Below are positions 45,059 through 52,158 of a stretch of DNA of 52,158 bases, piece after piece. The stretch covers positions 1-52,158 of the forward strand of contig NZ_JACSWC010000261.1 in NCBI RefSeq assembly GCF_016888165.1, read 5' to 3'. The notes under the pieces were generated by a model that worked only from the letters and a program-made list of their open reading frames with translations, did not search any database and was not told where the DNA came from. How positions within the stretch are numbered: the stretch's first letter is position 1; each line of letters opens with the position of its first letter. Origin of the DNA: Halomicronema sp. CCY15110. Lineage in GTDB: Bacteria; Cyanobacteriota; Cyanobacteriia; Phormidesmidales; Phormidesmidaceae. The translations under genes were made by a program, and so were the position numbers.

Positions 45059-45635
45059 GACTGTACTGTGGTTTGCGGATGGAGGGGCCGACTGAAACTT
45101 AAGCAAGTTGATGTCGGTCAAATCAACTTCACATGATCCAAGACGTGCAGATTAGCCCAATCAGGTTGGTGGTCGGCAATCAGCTCCATTTTGAAGGCCT
45201 TTGCAGTGAAAGGCACGATTTAAGGGTATCCGAAAATTTAGCGCGTCTATGCTAGTGATTAAAAATTCCTAGCAAATCGGCATGAAGATGCAGCCATCAA
45301 CGGAATATTCATGGCTTGGTAACGCTTATCAGGCAAACTTTTGAACCGCGTAAAATCTCGGGACATCCGAAAGTATAGGCACAAGGCCCAGGGCAGTTTG
45401 CCACGAATGTTACTCAGCTGGGGGCAATCGTGCTCCAGGCGTTGCTGAGCAACGAGTAGGACCAACGCATCCCTTCTGGCCAGAAACGACGTACTCAGCT
45501 GCACTAGCGCCCATGCTAATAGCCAACGGCTACACTAACAGCGGTGAGTCGGTGCGCCTAACCGAAGGCTGACTGAAGGCTTGCCTTTGGTTGGCACCTG
45601 ATGAGATGACGCATGCAATTAACAGGAGAGGCATC
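45059..45635. other. 570-bp divergent region between the GAF protein and pyrD
   Basis: One minus-strand frame of 81 codons (45259-45504) has no recognisable features and is not called. A long imperfect hairpin lies in the pyrD leader (45551-45598). The pyrD ribosome-binding site is AGGAG at about 45624. Confidence 0.45.
45551..45598 (+). promoter_or_regulatory. Imperfect hairpin in the pyrD leader
   Basis: GGTGCGCCTAACCGAAGGC (45551-45569) pairs with GCCTTTGGTTGGCACC (45583-45598), with bulges and a 13-base loop. It could be an attenuator, but there is no U-tract. Confidence 0.35.
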
Positions 45636-46793
45636 ATGGTCGATTGGTATCAACAGCTAGCACGGCCACTACTGTTTTATGGTGTTCAAATCGATCCGGA
45701 ATGGGTACACCAGCGCACTTTAGAATTGCTGCAAGGGGCGGCTCACCCGGCAGCGACTCAGGGGCCTCGCCTATACGGCCAGCTCCAAGGTTGGCTCTCC
45801 CAGCGCTGTCAATATGAGGATACGCGTTTATCACAATCGCTCTGGGGACTCAAATTTGCGAATCCCATGGGCTTAGCCGCTGGGTTTGATAAGGATGGCA
45901 TCGCGGCGCAAGCCTGGCCCATGATGGGGTTTGGCTATGCCGAGCTCGGCACGGTGACGTATCACGCCCAACCGGGTAACCCCAAGCCTCGCCTGTTTCG
46001 CTTGCCCCGCGATCGCGCGGTCATCAACCGCATGGGGTTTAACAATCAGGGGGCGGCCCAGTTGGCGACTCGATTACAACAGTATGGGCAGCAGCAAGCG
46101 TCCCCGATTCCCATCGGTATCAATTTAGGCAAGTCCAAAGTGACGCCGTTAGACCAGGCGGTGGACGACTATGTGGAGAGTTTTCGACTGCTGCAAGCTA
46201 TGGGTGACTATTTTGTGGTGAATGTGTCGTCACCCAATACGCCAGGGTTGCGATCGCTCCAGGCTAGTGACAGTTTGGGACCGATTCTCGCGGCTTTGCA
46301 GGCTGAAAATACCGAGGCCAAACCGCTGCTGGTGAAAATTGCGCCGGATTTAGAGTGGGCGGCGATCGCGGCAGTGTTGGCCCTGGCAGAGCAACATCAC
46401 CTGGCAGGCATTATCGCCACGAACACCACCATTGGGCGATCGGGGCTGAAGACTGACCGCATTTTAAAAACAGGCAATCGGGTCACGGAAGAACCGGGCG
46501 GCCTCAGCGGTGCGCCTCTGCGCCAGCGCTCGACCGAAGTGATTCAGTTCTTGTACCAAAAGAGTCAGGGACAGATGCCGATCATTGGCGTGGGAGGCAT
46601 TTTTACAGCTCAGGATGCTTGGGAAAAGCTGAATGCTGGCGCGACCCTGCTCCAGGTCTACACCGGATGGATTTACGGCGGCCCGGAAATGGTGCGGCGA
46701 GTGCTCACTGGCCTCACGCAGCAGATCGATCGCCATCAACTCAGCACCTTGTCAGCAGCGATCGGGCAAAACCTGCCCTTCATTGCCGATTGA
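45636..46793 (+). CDS. pyrD: Dihydroorotate dehydrogenase, quinone-type (class 2)
   Basis: A 385-aa membrane-associated FMN enzyme of pyrimidine synthesis, oxidising dihydroorotate to orotate with a quinone acceptor. The N-terminal helix typical of class 2 (YQQLARPLLFYGVQIDPEWVHQRTLELL) is present. FMN and substrate motifs include GLAAGFDKDG, VTYHAQPGNPKPRLFRLP, NRMGFNNQGA and VNVSSPNTPGLR (with the catalytic Ser), then IIATNTTIGR and GVGGIFTAQDAW. The ATG at 45636 is preceded by AGGAGAGG; the longer frame lacks a ribosome-binding site. Confidence 0.95.
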   Translation: MVDWYQQLARPLLFYGVQIDPEWVHQRTLELLQGAAHPAATQGPRLYGQLQGWLSQRCQYEDTRLSQSLWGLKFANPMGLAAGFDKDGIAAQAWPMMGFGYAELGTVTYHAQPGNPKPRLFRLPRDRAVINRMGFNNQGAAQLATRLQQYGQQQASPIPIGINLGKSKVTPLDQAVDDYVESFRLLQAMGDYFVVNVSSPNTPGLRSLQASDSLGPILAALQAENTEAKPLLVKIAPDLEWAAIAAVLALAEQHHLAGIIATNTTIGRSGLKTDRILKTGNRVTEEPGGLSGAPLRQRSTEVIQFLYQKSQGQMPIIGVGGIFTAQDAWEKLNAGATLLQVYTGWIYGGPEMVRRVLTGLTQQIDRHQLSTLSAAIGQNLPFIAD

Positions 46794-46952
46794 GCGATCG
46801 CGATCGTCTTCAGGGGCAGCAGATCACCTGGAGGCGGGTAACATCGTCGCAAGGATCAGCATTCCAGGCACCGCTCACGACACCAGCAATCGGTTTTGAA
46901 TCAAGGCATATTGCCCCACGCCTCACAGCGGCCCCAGTTTCGAGATGGCTTG

Positions 46953-47855
46953 CTACTGCGAAAATTCTGAGGCCACGAGCATGGAGCCGATGCCCGTGTC
47001 GCTGAAGATTTCCAGCAGCAGTGCGTGGTTGATGCGACCGTCGAGAATGTGGGTGGCCCCCACGCCTTGGGCCAGCGATCGCACGCAGCATTGCACCTTG
47101 GGAATCATGCCCCCCGCGACCACGCCCTCATCAATCAGCTTGCGGGCTTCGCGAATATCGAGCTTCGGCAACAGGGTGCTGGGATCTTTGTAGTCCCGCA
47201 AAATGCCCCGCGTATCGGTCAACAGGATCAGCTTCTCGGCATTCAGGGCAGCGGCAAGTTCGCCAGCCACCGTGTCGGCGTTGATGTTATAAGCCTGACC
47301 ACTCTCATCTGAGGCGACGCTAGAGATCACGGGGATGTAGCCGTCTTCAACCAGGGCTTTGACGAGCCCCGGCTCAATATTGGTGACATCACCGACAAAC
47401 CCGACATCGGCATTGCCCTGCGATCGCGCCGTGATCAGGTTGCCGTCTTTGCCGCACAGGCCGACGGCTTGCCCCCCCGCTTGGTTGATCAGCGAGACCA
47501 ATTCTTTATTCACCCGTCCGACTAGCACCATTTCCACCACGTCCATCGTGGCCGCATCGGTGACGCGCAGGCCGTCTTTGAACTGGGGTTCAATGTTGAG
47601 TTTCGTCAGCCAGGTATTAATCTCCGGGCCGCCCCCATGCACCACAACGGGGCGCATCCCGACGCAGGCCATGAACACGATATCGCGCACCACGCTGGCT
47701 TTTAGCGTGCTGTCTTTCATCGCGGCACCGCCATATTTGACAACCACCGTGCGCCCCCGGAACTGCTGAATGTAAGGCAATGCCTCACTCAAAATGCGGA
47801 CGCGATCAACATCGGTTTCTAAAATGCCGCTGGGGGGCTCAGAGAGATTGGTCAT
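46953..47855 (-). CDS. argB: Acetylglutamate kinase
   Basis: A 300-aa amino-acid kinase that phosphorylates N-acetylglutamate, the controlled step of arginine synthesis. The nucleotide-binding segment [10 protein letters not shown] and [16 protein letters not shown] at the N-terminus are intact, as are [13 protein letters not shown] and [12 protein letters not shown]. Cyanobacterial ArgB is feedback-inhibited by arginine and activated by the nitrogen signal protein PII; the N-terminal helix region and length fit the arginine-sensitive hexameric type. The gene follows aroK by 31 bases on the same strand and converges on pyrD. Confidence 0.96.
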   Translation of the reverse strand: MTNLSEPPSGILETDVDRVRILSEALPYIQQFRGRTVVVKYGGAAMKDSTLKASVVRDIVFMACVGMRPVVVHGGGPEINTWLTKLNIEPQFKDGLRVTDAATMDVVEMVLVGRVNKELVSLINQAGGQAVGLCGKDGNLITARSQGNADVGFVGDVTNIEPGLVKALVEDGYIPVISSVASDESGQAYNINADTVAGELAAALNAEKLILLTDTRGILRDYKDPSTLLPKLDIREARKLIDEGVVAGGMIPKVQCCVRSLAQGVGATHILDGRINHALLLEIFSDTGIGSMLVASEFSQ

Positions 47856-47886
47856 GGCTTTGACAAAATATCGTTCCCGTAGTGTA

Positions 47887-48462
47887 TCAACCGTCGGTGG
47901 GAACGGATGACGGCGGCGGCAGAATCCGCTCGCGCAAGCGCTCCACCAAGCGATCGCAAATATCCTCAGTTTGCTCCCCAGCGGTGACGGTGAGGTGAAT
48001 GTCGGCTTGGGAGTAGAGGGATTGGCGATCGCTCAGCAATTGGGCCAGCTGGGCTTGCCAGTCCGGGCGTTGCAACAGGGGACGGCTGGCATCCCCTTGC
48101 AGGCGACGCCCTAATTCCTCAACCGGCACGTCGATCCACGCGACCACCCCCTGACGGAGATGCCACCAGTTTTCTTGATTCAGGACGATGCCGCCCCCCG
48201 TGGCGATCACCAGGCGGGTGTAGGGCGAGAGCTGACTCAGCACCTGACTTTCGAGGGCGCGAAATTCGGCTTCCCCAGATGACGCAAAAATTGCGGGAAT
48301 GGACTGCTGGGCGGCCTGCTCGATGACCGTATCGGTGTCACAAAAGCGATAGCCCAGTTTCGTCGCCATGACCTGGCCAAGGGTCGATTTACCTGCCCCC
48401 ATCATGCCGACGAGGTAGAGATTGGCTCCTCTCAGGAGATCCAGCGCTGAGGAATCTGACAT
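47887..48462 (-). CDS. aroK: Shikimate kinase
   Basis: A 191-aa P-loop kinase of the shikimate pathway that phosphorylates shikimate at O3. The Walker A motif [11 protein letters not shown] lies near residues 20-30, the FCDTDTVIE stretch binds shikimate and metal, and [15 protein letters not shown] provides the conserved GGG. Length is standard. It lies 49 bases after the LapA-like gene and 31 bases before argB on the same strand, consistent with one transcript across different amino-acid pathways. Confidence 0.95.
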   Translation of the reverse strand: MSDSSALDLLRGANLYLVGMMGAGKSTLGQVMATKLGYRFCDTDTVIEQAAQQSIPAIFASSGEAEFRALESQVLSQLSPYTRLVIATGGGIVLNQENWWHLRQGVVAWIDVPVEELGRRLQGDASRPLLQRPDWQAQLAQLLSDRQSLYSQADIHLTVTAGEQTEDICDRLVERLRERILPPPSSVPTDG

Positions 48463-48511
48463 CCAAATCTAAGGGGTGAAACGAGGGGCAATGGCCTTAC
48501 CGTATCAGAGA

Positions 48512-49432
48512 TCAGGAAGCGCGATCGCCCTCATTGCCCCCATCGTCTGAAGGCTGATAGGGGGGAATGATCACGCGATAATCGGCATCGTAGACCTGAT
48601 CATCATCTTGGTTGGGGTCATCGGGCGGCGCGTAGATCGAGTCGCGGCGGTTGGCGCGATCCACCCCGGCATATTTTTCTGCATAGGCCGTGTCCGACAG
48701 GGGATTATCGGGCGAGTCCCAACCTTCCCAGCCGTCTTCGATTTCATCCAGTGTGTCTTGGACCTCGCTGCCACCGGGGGGCACGTACACCGTCTCGCGA
48801 GCCGACTCGTCCCACCCTTTGTCGAGATCGTGAATGGTCGCTTCGGCTTGGTCGCGATCGCGTTTTTGCCGACGATCAAAATTTTCATCTTCGGGACGAT
48901 TACCGCTGGCGTCCGACCAATCGTTCCAAGCACTGGGTTTATTGCGTTGGCCCCAGGCTTGCCAATCTTCCGCCGCCACGGCATTGCTCGGGGGTGGGCC
49001 ACTGGGTCGCGATCGCGGCGCTTGACGCGGTTCATTACGATTGTCCTGACGATTGGGAGCGCGCTGCGTCCCCTCTCGGCGCAAGAAGTCCTGGGGCGAT
49101 CGCATCTGCCACCGACGGTTGCGCTGCTGGGCAGTGCCATCATCCGAGCGGCCCGCATCGGGATGGGGCGGCATGTCGGGCTGCACATGCCACTGACGAC
49201 GGCGCGATCGCGGTGGCGCACCAGAGCCCATTTCAGTCAGAACCAGGATCGCGATCGTGGTGAGGGAGCCGAGGGCGATCGCGGCCACTAGCCACACCCC
49301 CAGCGGCAACGTCACCGAGCGGAATCCCAAAAAGCTGAGAGCCAGCAGCGGCGTCGAATTTTGCCACGCTAGAATGACGAGAATCGCGACGATGAGCGCG
49401 ACGAGCACGAGTTTGGGGGCTTGCTTTCCCAT
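48512..49432 (-). CDS. LapA-like membrane protein with a long hydrophilic tail
   Basis: A 306-aa protein. The first 75 residues hold two transmembrane helices in the LapA/DUF1049 pattern (LVLVALIVAILVILAWQNSTPL, then LPLGVWLVAAIALGSLTTIAILVL). LapA in E. coli acts with LapB in control of lipopolysaccharide synthesis, but the link to this protein is at family level only. The remaining 230 residues are a low-complexity tail: Arg/Pro/Gln-rich at first, then Asp/Glu-rich with repeats of EDGWEGWDS-like text, probably disordered and cytoplasmic. It is the first gene of the run with aroK and argB. Confidence 0.8.
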   Translation of the reverse strand: MGKQAPKLVLVALIVAILVILAWQNSTPLLALSFLGFRSVTLPLGVWLVAAIALGSLTTIAILVLTEMGSGAPPRSRRRQWHVQPDMPPHPDAGRSDDGTAQQRNRRWQMRSPQDFLRREGTQRAPNRQDNRNEPRQAPRSRPSGPPPSNAVAAEDWQAWGQRNKPSAWNDWSDASGNRPEDENFDRRQKRDRDQAEATIHDLDKGWDESARETVYVPPGGSEVQDTLDEIEDGWEGWDSPDNPLSDTAYAEKYAGVDRANRRDSIYAPPDDPNQDDDQVYDADYRVIIPPYQPSDDGGNEGDRAS

Positions 49433-49761
49433 AATGGGAACCTCTCCACGGCAATCCCCCCTATCCTAAAACCTGGCTGGCCTCAGCAACCGATTTCCAC
49501 CGTGCTGATGTGAGAGTTAACGCTGGCTCCCCCCTGGATTAAACATGCTGGCCATCAGCCCGTCCAAATGGGAGATAGTACGCTCTCAGCCATGACCTGG
49601 CAACATTCTCTCGCCATTCGCTCGGATGGGTCGACAGGCTCAACGGATAAGACGGCGATCGCCCCGCCCAGCCAAAAATCCGCCCCGCAACCTCTCATGT
49701 AAGAGCGACACGCGGTAACATTTAAGATTGCTGCTATGCTTGCTCAACTCATCGGTTCATC
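49433..49761. other. 330-bp divergent gap before miaB
   Basis: No gene or strong structure is visible. Promoters for the LapA-like gene and for miaB must lie here; TGCTATGCT near 49731 could be the miaB extended -10. Confidence 0.4.
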
Positions 49762-51144
49762 ATGTCTACTGCTCCTCGTCGCTATCACGTCACTACCTTC
49801 GGCTGTCAGATGAACAAAGCCGACTCCGAGCGCATGGCCGGAATTTTGGACGATATGGGCTTGCAGTGGGAAGCCGACCCCTACCAAGCTGACGTGGTGC
49901 TTTACAACACCTGCACCATTCGCGACAACGCCGAACAAAAGGTCTATTCCTACCTGGGACGTCAGGCCAAGCGCAAGCAAGGAAAACCCGACCTGACGCT
50001 GATCGTCGCCGGATGCGTGGCGCAGCAAGAAGGGGAAGCGCTCCTGCGTCGCGTACCCGAACTCGATTTGGTGATGGGACCGCAACACGCCAACCGCCTG
50101 CAAGATTTGCTGGAACAGGTGATGGACGGCAATCAGGTGGTCGCCACCGAACCCGTCCACATTATGGAAGACATCACCAAACCCCGCCGCGATAGCCAAG
50201 TCACCGCTTGGGTCAATGTCATTTACGGCTGTAACGAACGCTGCACTTATTGTGTAGTACCCGGTGTGCGCGGCGTTGAACAGTCTCGCACACCCGAAGC
50301 CATTCGCGCCGAGATGGCAGAGCTAGGGCGGCAAGGCTACAAAGAAATCACCCTGCTAGGGCAAAACATCGACGCCTACGGGCGCGACCTGCCAGGGGTG
50401 ACGGCTGAGGGGCGGCGACAAAATACCCTCACCGATCTGCTTTACTACGTTCACGATGTCCCCGGTATTGAGCGCATTCGCTTTGCCACCAGCCATCCTC
50501 GCTACTTTACCGAGCGGCTGATTAAGGCTTGTGATGAGTTGCCCAAAGTTTGCGAGCATTTCCATATTCCCTTTCAGTCGGGCGATAACGACATCTTGAA
50601 GGCAATGGCCCGGGGTTACACCCACGAAAAATATCGCCGGATTATCGACACCATTCGCGAATACATGCCCGATGCCTCGATCAGCGCCGATGCGATCGTG
50701 GGCTTTCCCGGCGAGACTGAAGAGCAGTTTCAAAAGACGATGCAGATGACTGCCGATATCGGCTTCGACATGCTCAATACGGCGGCCTATTCTCCGCGCC
50801 CCAACACGCCCGCCGCCCTTTGGAACAATCAATTGAGTGAAGAGGTGAAGAGTGATCGCCTGCAACGGCTCAATCATTTAGTCAACCAAAAGGCCGCCGA
50901 GCGATCGCTGCGGTATCGCGATCGCGTCGAAGAAGTCCTCGTCGAAGATGTGAACCCCAAAGATCCGTCCCAGGTCATGGGCCGCACCCGGGGCAATCGC
51001 CTCACCTTTTTCGCAGGCGACATCAACGACCTCAAAGGGCAACTCGTCAAAGTGCACATCACCGAGATCCGCGCCTTTAGCCTCACGGGCACACAACTCG
51101 CGCCCGTTGTGGCTGAAGTAGAGTCCGGCATACATTCTTCGTAG
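49762..51144 (+). CDS. miaB: tRNA-2-methylthio-N6-dimethylallyladenosine synthase
   Basis: A 460-aa radical-SAM methylthiotransferase that converts i6A37 to ms2i6A37 in tRNA. The N-terminal MTTase domain binds a [4Fe-4S] cluster through Cys15, Cys51 and Cys85. The radical-SAM cluster is CxxxCxxC, Cys157, Cys161, Cys164, in [16 protein letters not shown]-terminal TRAM domain (about residues 380-445) follows. All cluster ligands are present. A weak hairpin spans the stop codon (51137-51159) and a second (about 51166-51208) follows; they may end the message. Confidence 0.96.
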   Translation: MSTAPRRYHVTTFGCQMNKADSERMAGILDDMGLQWEADPYQADVVLYNTCTIRDNAEQKVYSYLGRQAKRKQGKPDLTLIVAGCVAQQEGEALLRRVPELDLVMGPQHANRLQDLLEQVMDGNQVVATEPVHIMEDITKPRRDSQVTAWVNVIYGCNERCTYCVVPGVRGVEQSRTPEAIRAEMAELGRQGYKEITLLGQNIDAYGRDLPGVTAEGRRQNTLTDLLYYVHDVPGIERIRFATSHPRYFTERLIKACDELPKVCEHFHIPFQSGDNDILKAMARGYTHEKYRRIIDTIREYMPDASISADAIVGFPGETEEQFQKTMQMTADIGFDMLNTAAYSPRPNTPAALWNNQLSEEVKSDRLQRLNHLVNQKAAERSLRYRDRVEEVLVEDVNPKDPSQVMGRTRGNRLTFFAGDINDLKGQLVKVHITEIRAFSLTGTQLAPVVAEVESGIHSS

Positions 51145-51391
51145 GACAAGTCAACGAAGCATAATCTTTGCAGGCGTTTAGTTTCATACCTCAAACGCAA
51201 TCCACAAAGCATCAATTTTCAGATTGCATCTTAACCACCTGCTTAGCGAGCGACCTCTTAATTGCAAGGCTGCCGAGTCTCCCAGGCTATGTTGTGGTGT
51301 CAGTGAGTCATTTACAATATCAACGAAGTAACCGTCGCTTCGTGATGGTTACGGTTTGAGTGTATTGATAAGCCTGCGTCTAACCGCCCCT

Positions 51392-52084
51392 ATGACTGAC
51401 CAAATTGATCTGTTTGTCGAGCCTAATGCTGATGCTGTGCCAGAGAGCTTTGACCGGGAAGCCATTCCCACCCGTGCATCGGTGTCAATTCCCGCAGGCG
51501 TTTACGATGATTTAGACACGCTGGGTCGGCACTGCCGGAGCTGTCAGCGCTGTGGTTTGGCGGCGGGGCGCACCAACGTGGTCGTCAGCCGAGGCAATCC
51601 TCAGGCCCACATCATGATTGTGGGAGAAGGCCCTGGTCAGCAAGAGGATGAGCAGGGATTACCCTTTGTGGGCAAATCGGGGCAGCTGCTGGAAAAAATT
51701 CTCGCCGCCGTCCGCTTAGACACTGAAAAAGACGTTTACATCTGTAACGTCGTCAAATGCCGTCCCCCGGGCAACCGTACGCCGACCGCAGAGGAATCGA
51801 ATGCTTGCAAGGGCTACCTGCTCGAACAAATCCGCTTGGTTGACCCCAAAATCATTTTGATGACGGGGGCCACTGCGATGAAGGGACTGACGGGAGAAAA
51901 GCGCGGCATCACGAAGGTGCGAGGCCAGTGGATGGAGTGGGAGGGCCGTTTGTGTATGCCGATCTTCCATCCAGCGTACTTATTACGAAACCAGTCGCGG
52001 GACAAGGGCTCACCCAAGTGGCTGATGTGGCAAGACATCCAGACAGTGCGGGCCAAGCTTGATGAACTGACTGCCACAGACTAG
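51392..52084 (+). CDS. Family 4 uracil-DNA glycosylase
   Basis: A 230-aa Fe-S uracil-DNA glycosylase that removes uracil from DNA. The active-site segment GEGPGQQEDEQGLPFVGKSGQLL (around residues 78-100) and the HPAYLLRN motif near the C-terminus are intact. Cys48, Cys51 and Cys54, then Cys118 and Cys123, supply the [4Fe-4S] ligands. I chose the ATG at 51392 (product MTDQIDLF); the longer frame opens with an unsupported TTG. The hydrophilic first 35 residues are a non-conserved extension common in cyanobacterial members. Confidence 0.93.
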   Translation: MTDQIDLFVEPNADAVPESFDREAIPTRASVSIPAGVYDDLDTLGRHCRSCQRCGLAAGRTNVVVSRGNPQAHIMIVGEGPGQQEDEQGLPFVGKSGQLLEKILAAVRLDTEKDVYICNVVKCRPPGNRTPTAEESNACKGYLLEQIRLVDPKIILMTGATAMKGLTGEKRGITKVRGQWMEWEGRLCMPIFHPAYLLRNQSRDKGSPKWLMWQDIQTVRAKLDELTATD

Positions 52085-52124
52085 GGATCGGCGGGAAAAT
52101 AACATCCCGGTAATGGCAGTGCTT

Positions 52125-52152
52125 GGGTGGCTGGGTAGCTGGGTGCCTGGGT
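52125..52152. repeat. 3.5 tandem copies of an 8-bp unit at the window edge
   Basis: GGGTGGCT, GGGTAGCT, GGGTGCCT and GGGT follow one another without gaps. Variable short tandem repeats of this kind are common in cyanobacterial intergenic DNA. The repeat may continue past the window. Confidence 0.75.
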
Positions 52153-52158
52153 CAGTTA

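Noticed and set aside
45259-45504. 81-codon minus-strand frame upstream of pyrD
   Set aside because: No signal peptide, motif or ribosome-binding site; the composition resembles translated noncoding DNA. A decayed transposase end was considered but no family motif is visible.
48608-49291. 227-codon plus-strand frame opposite the LapA-like gene
   Set aside because: A shadow of the low-complexity tail of the minus-strand gene, which has clear transmembrane and family features.

Overview
The window is cyanobacterial chromosome. The octamer GCGATCGC (HIP1) and its GCGATCG core recur throughout, in genes and between them. The gene set is also cyanobacterial: a DnaK3-type chaperone with its own DnaJ, cyAbrB, a DUF4079 protein, a geranylgeranyl-reductase-family flavoprotein, a PEP-CTERM protein, a CHASE2 cyclase and a glnA-type glutamine riboswitch. 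The base composition is moderately GC-rich. I would guess a filamentous Leptolyngbya/Nodosilinea-like organism, but no rRNA is present to confirm it. I found no tRNA, rRNA, CRISPR array, intact insertion sequence or prophage.

Layout. 0-5 kb (minus strand): a small conserved gene translationally coupled to mltA, then lysS and a sodium/solute symporter. 5-12 kb: a CHASE2 adenylate cyclase meeting an unknown 587-aa protein stop-to-stop, a SWIM zinc-finger protein and a type II DnaJ. 12-18 kb: a thioredoxin-like lipoprotein followed by a CsoR/InrS-type metal sensor, an HtrA protease, a sulfotransferase, and an ECF sigma / short anti-sigma / Spy-like cassette that looks like an envelope-stress unit. 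18-23.4 kb: a 64-aa membrane protein, pyrR, an Rrf2 regulator overlapping cobD, cyAbrB and a 513-aa membrane protein of unknown function. 23.4-24.6 kb: a glutamine riboswitch ahead of a 48-aa membrane peptide, ended by a perfect 34-bp palindrome, then a convergent 53-aa gene. 24.7-33 kb: a flavoprotein, a GNAT acetyltransferase, dnaK3-dnaJ, an ADP-ribosylglycohydrolase, a TPR lipoprotein and a 2-Cys peroxiredoxin. 33-42 kb: YbaK, a Rieske oxygenase, a tandem ArsA/GET3-like ATPase, DUF4079, glyQ, a D,D-carboxypeptidase and a PEP-CTERM protein. 42-52 kb: a large GAF protein with a degenerate kinase end, pyrD, a LapA-like/aroK/argB run, miaB and a family 4 uracil-DNA glycosylase.

Most genes are housekeeping or cell-envelope genes. 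The parts that stand out are the riboswitch-peptide unit near 23.7-24.1 kb, a three-copy family of about 63-bp inverted repeats (5.5, 17.6 and 37.5 kb), several perfect long-stem hairpins (one inside a gene, one built on HIP1), a stand-alone VKOR-type thioredoxin domain beside a metal sensor, and two sizeable proteins without a recognisable family.

All family calls come from reading motifs; no database search was possible. Start codons were moved from the longest reading frame where a Shine-Dalgarno sequence or family length argued for it, and each such case is stated.
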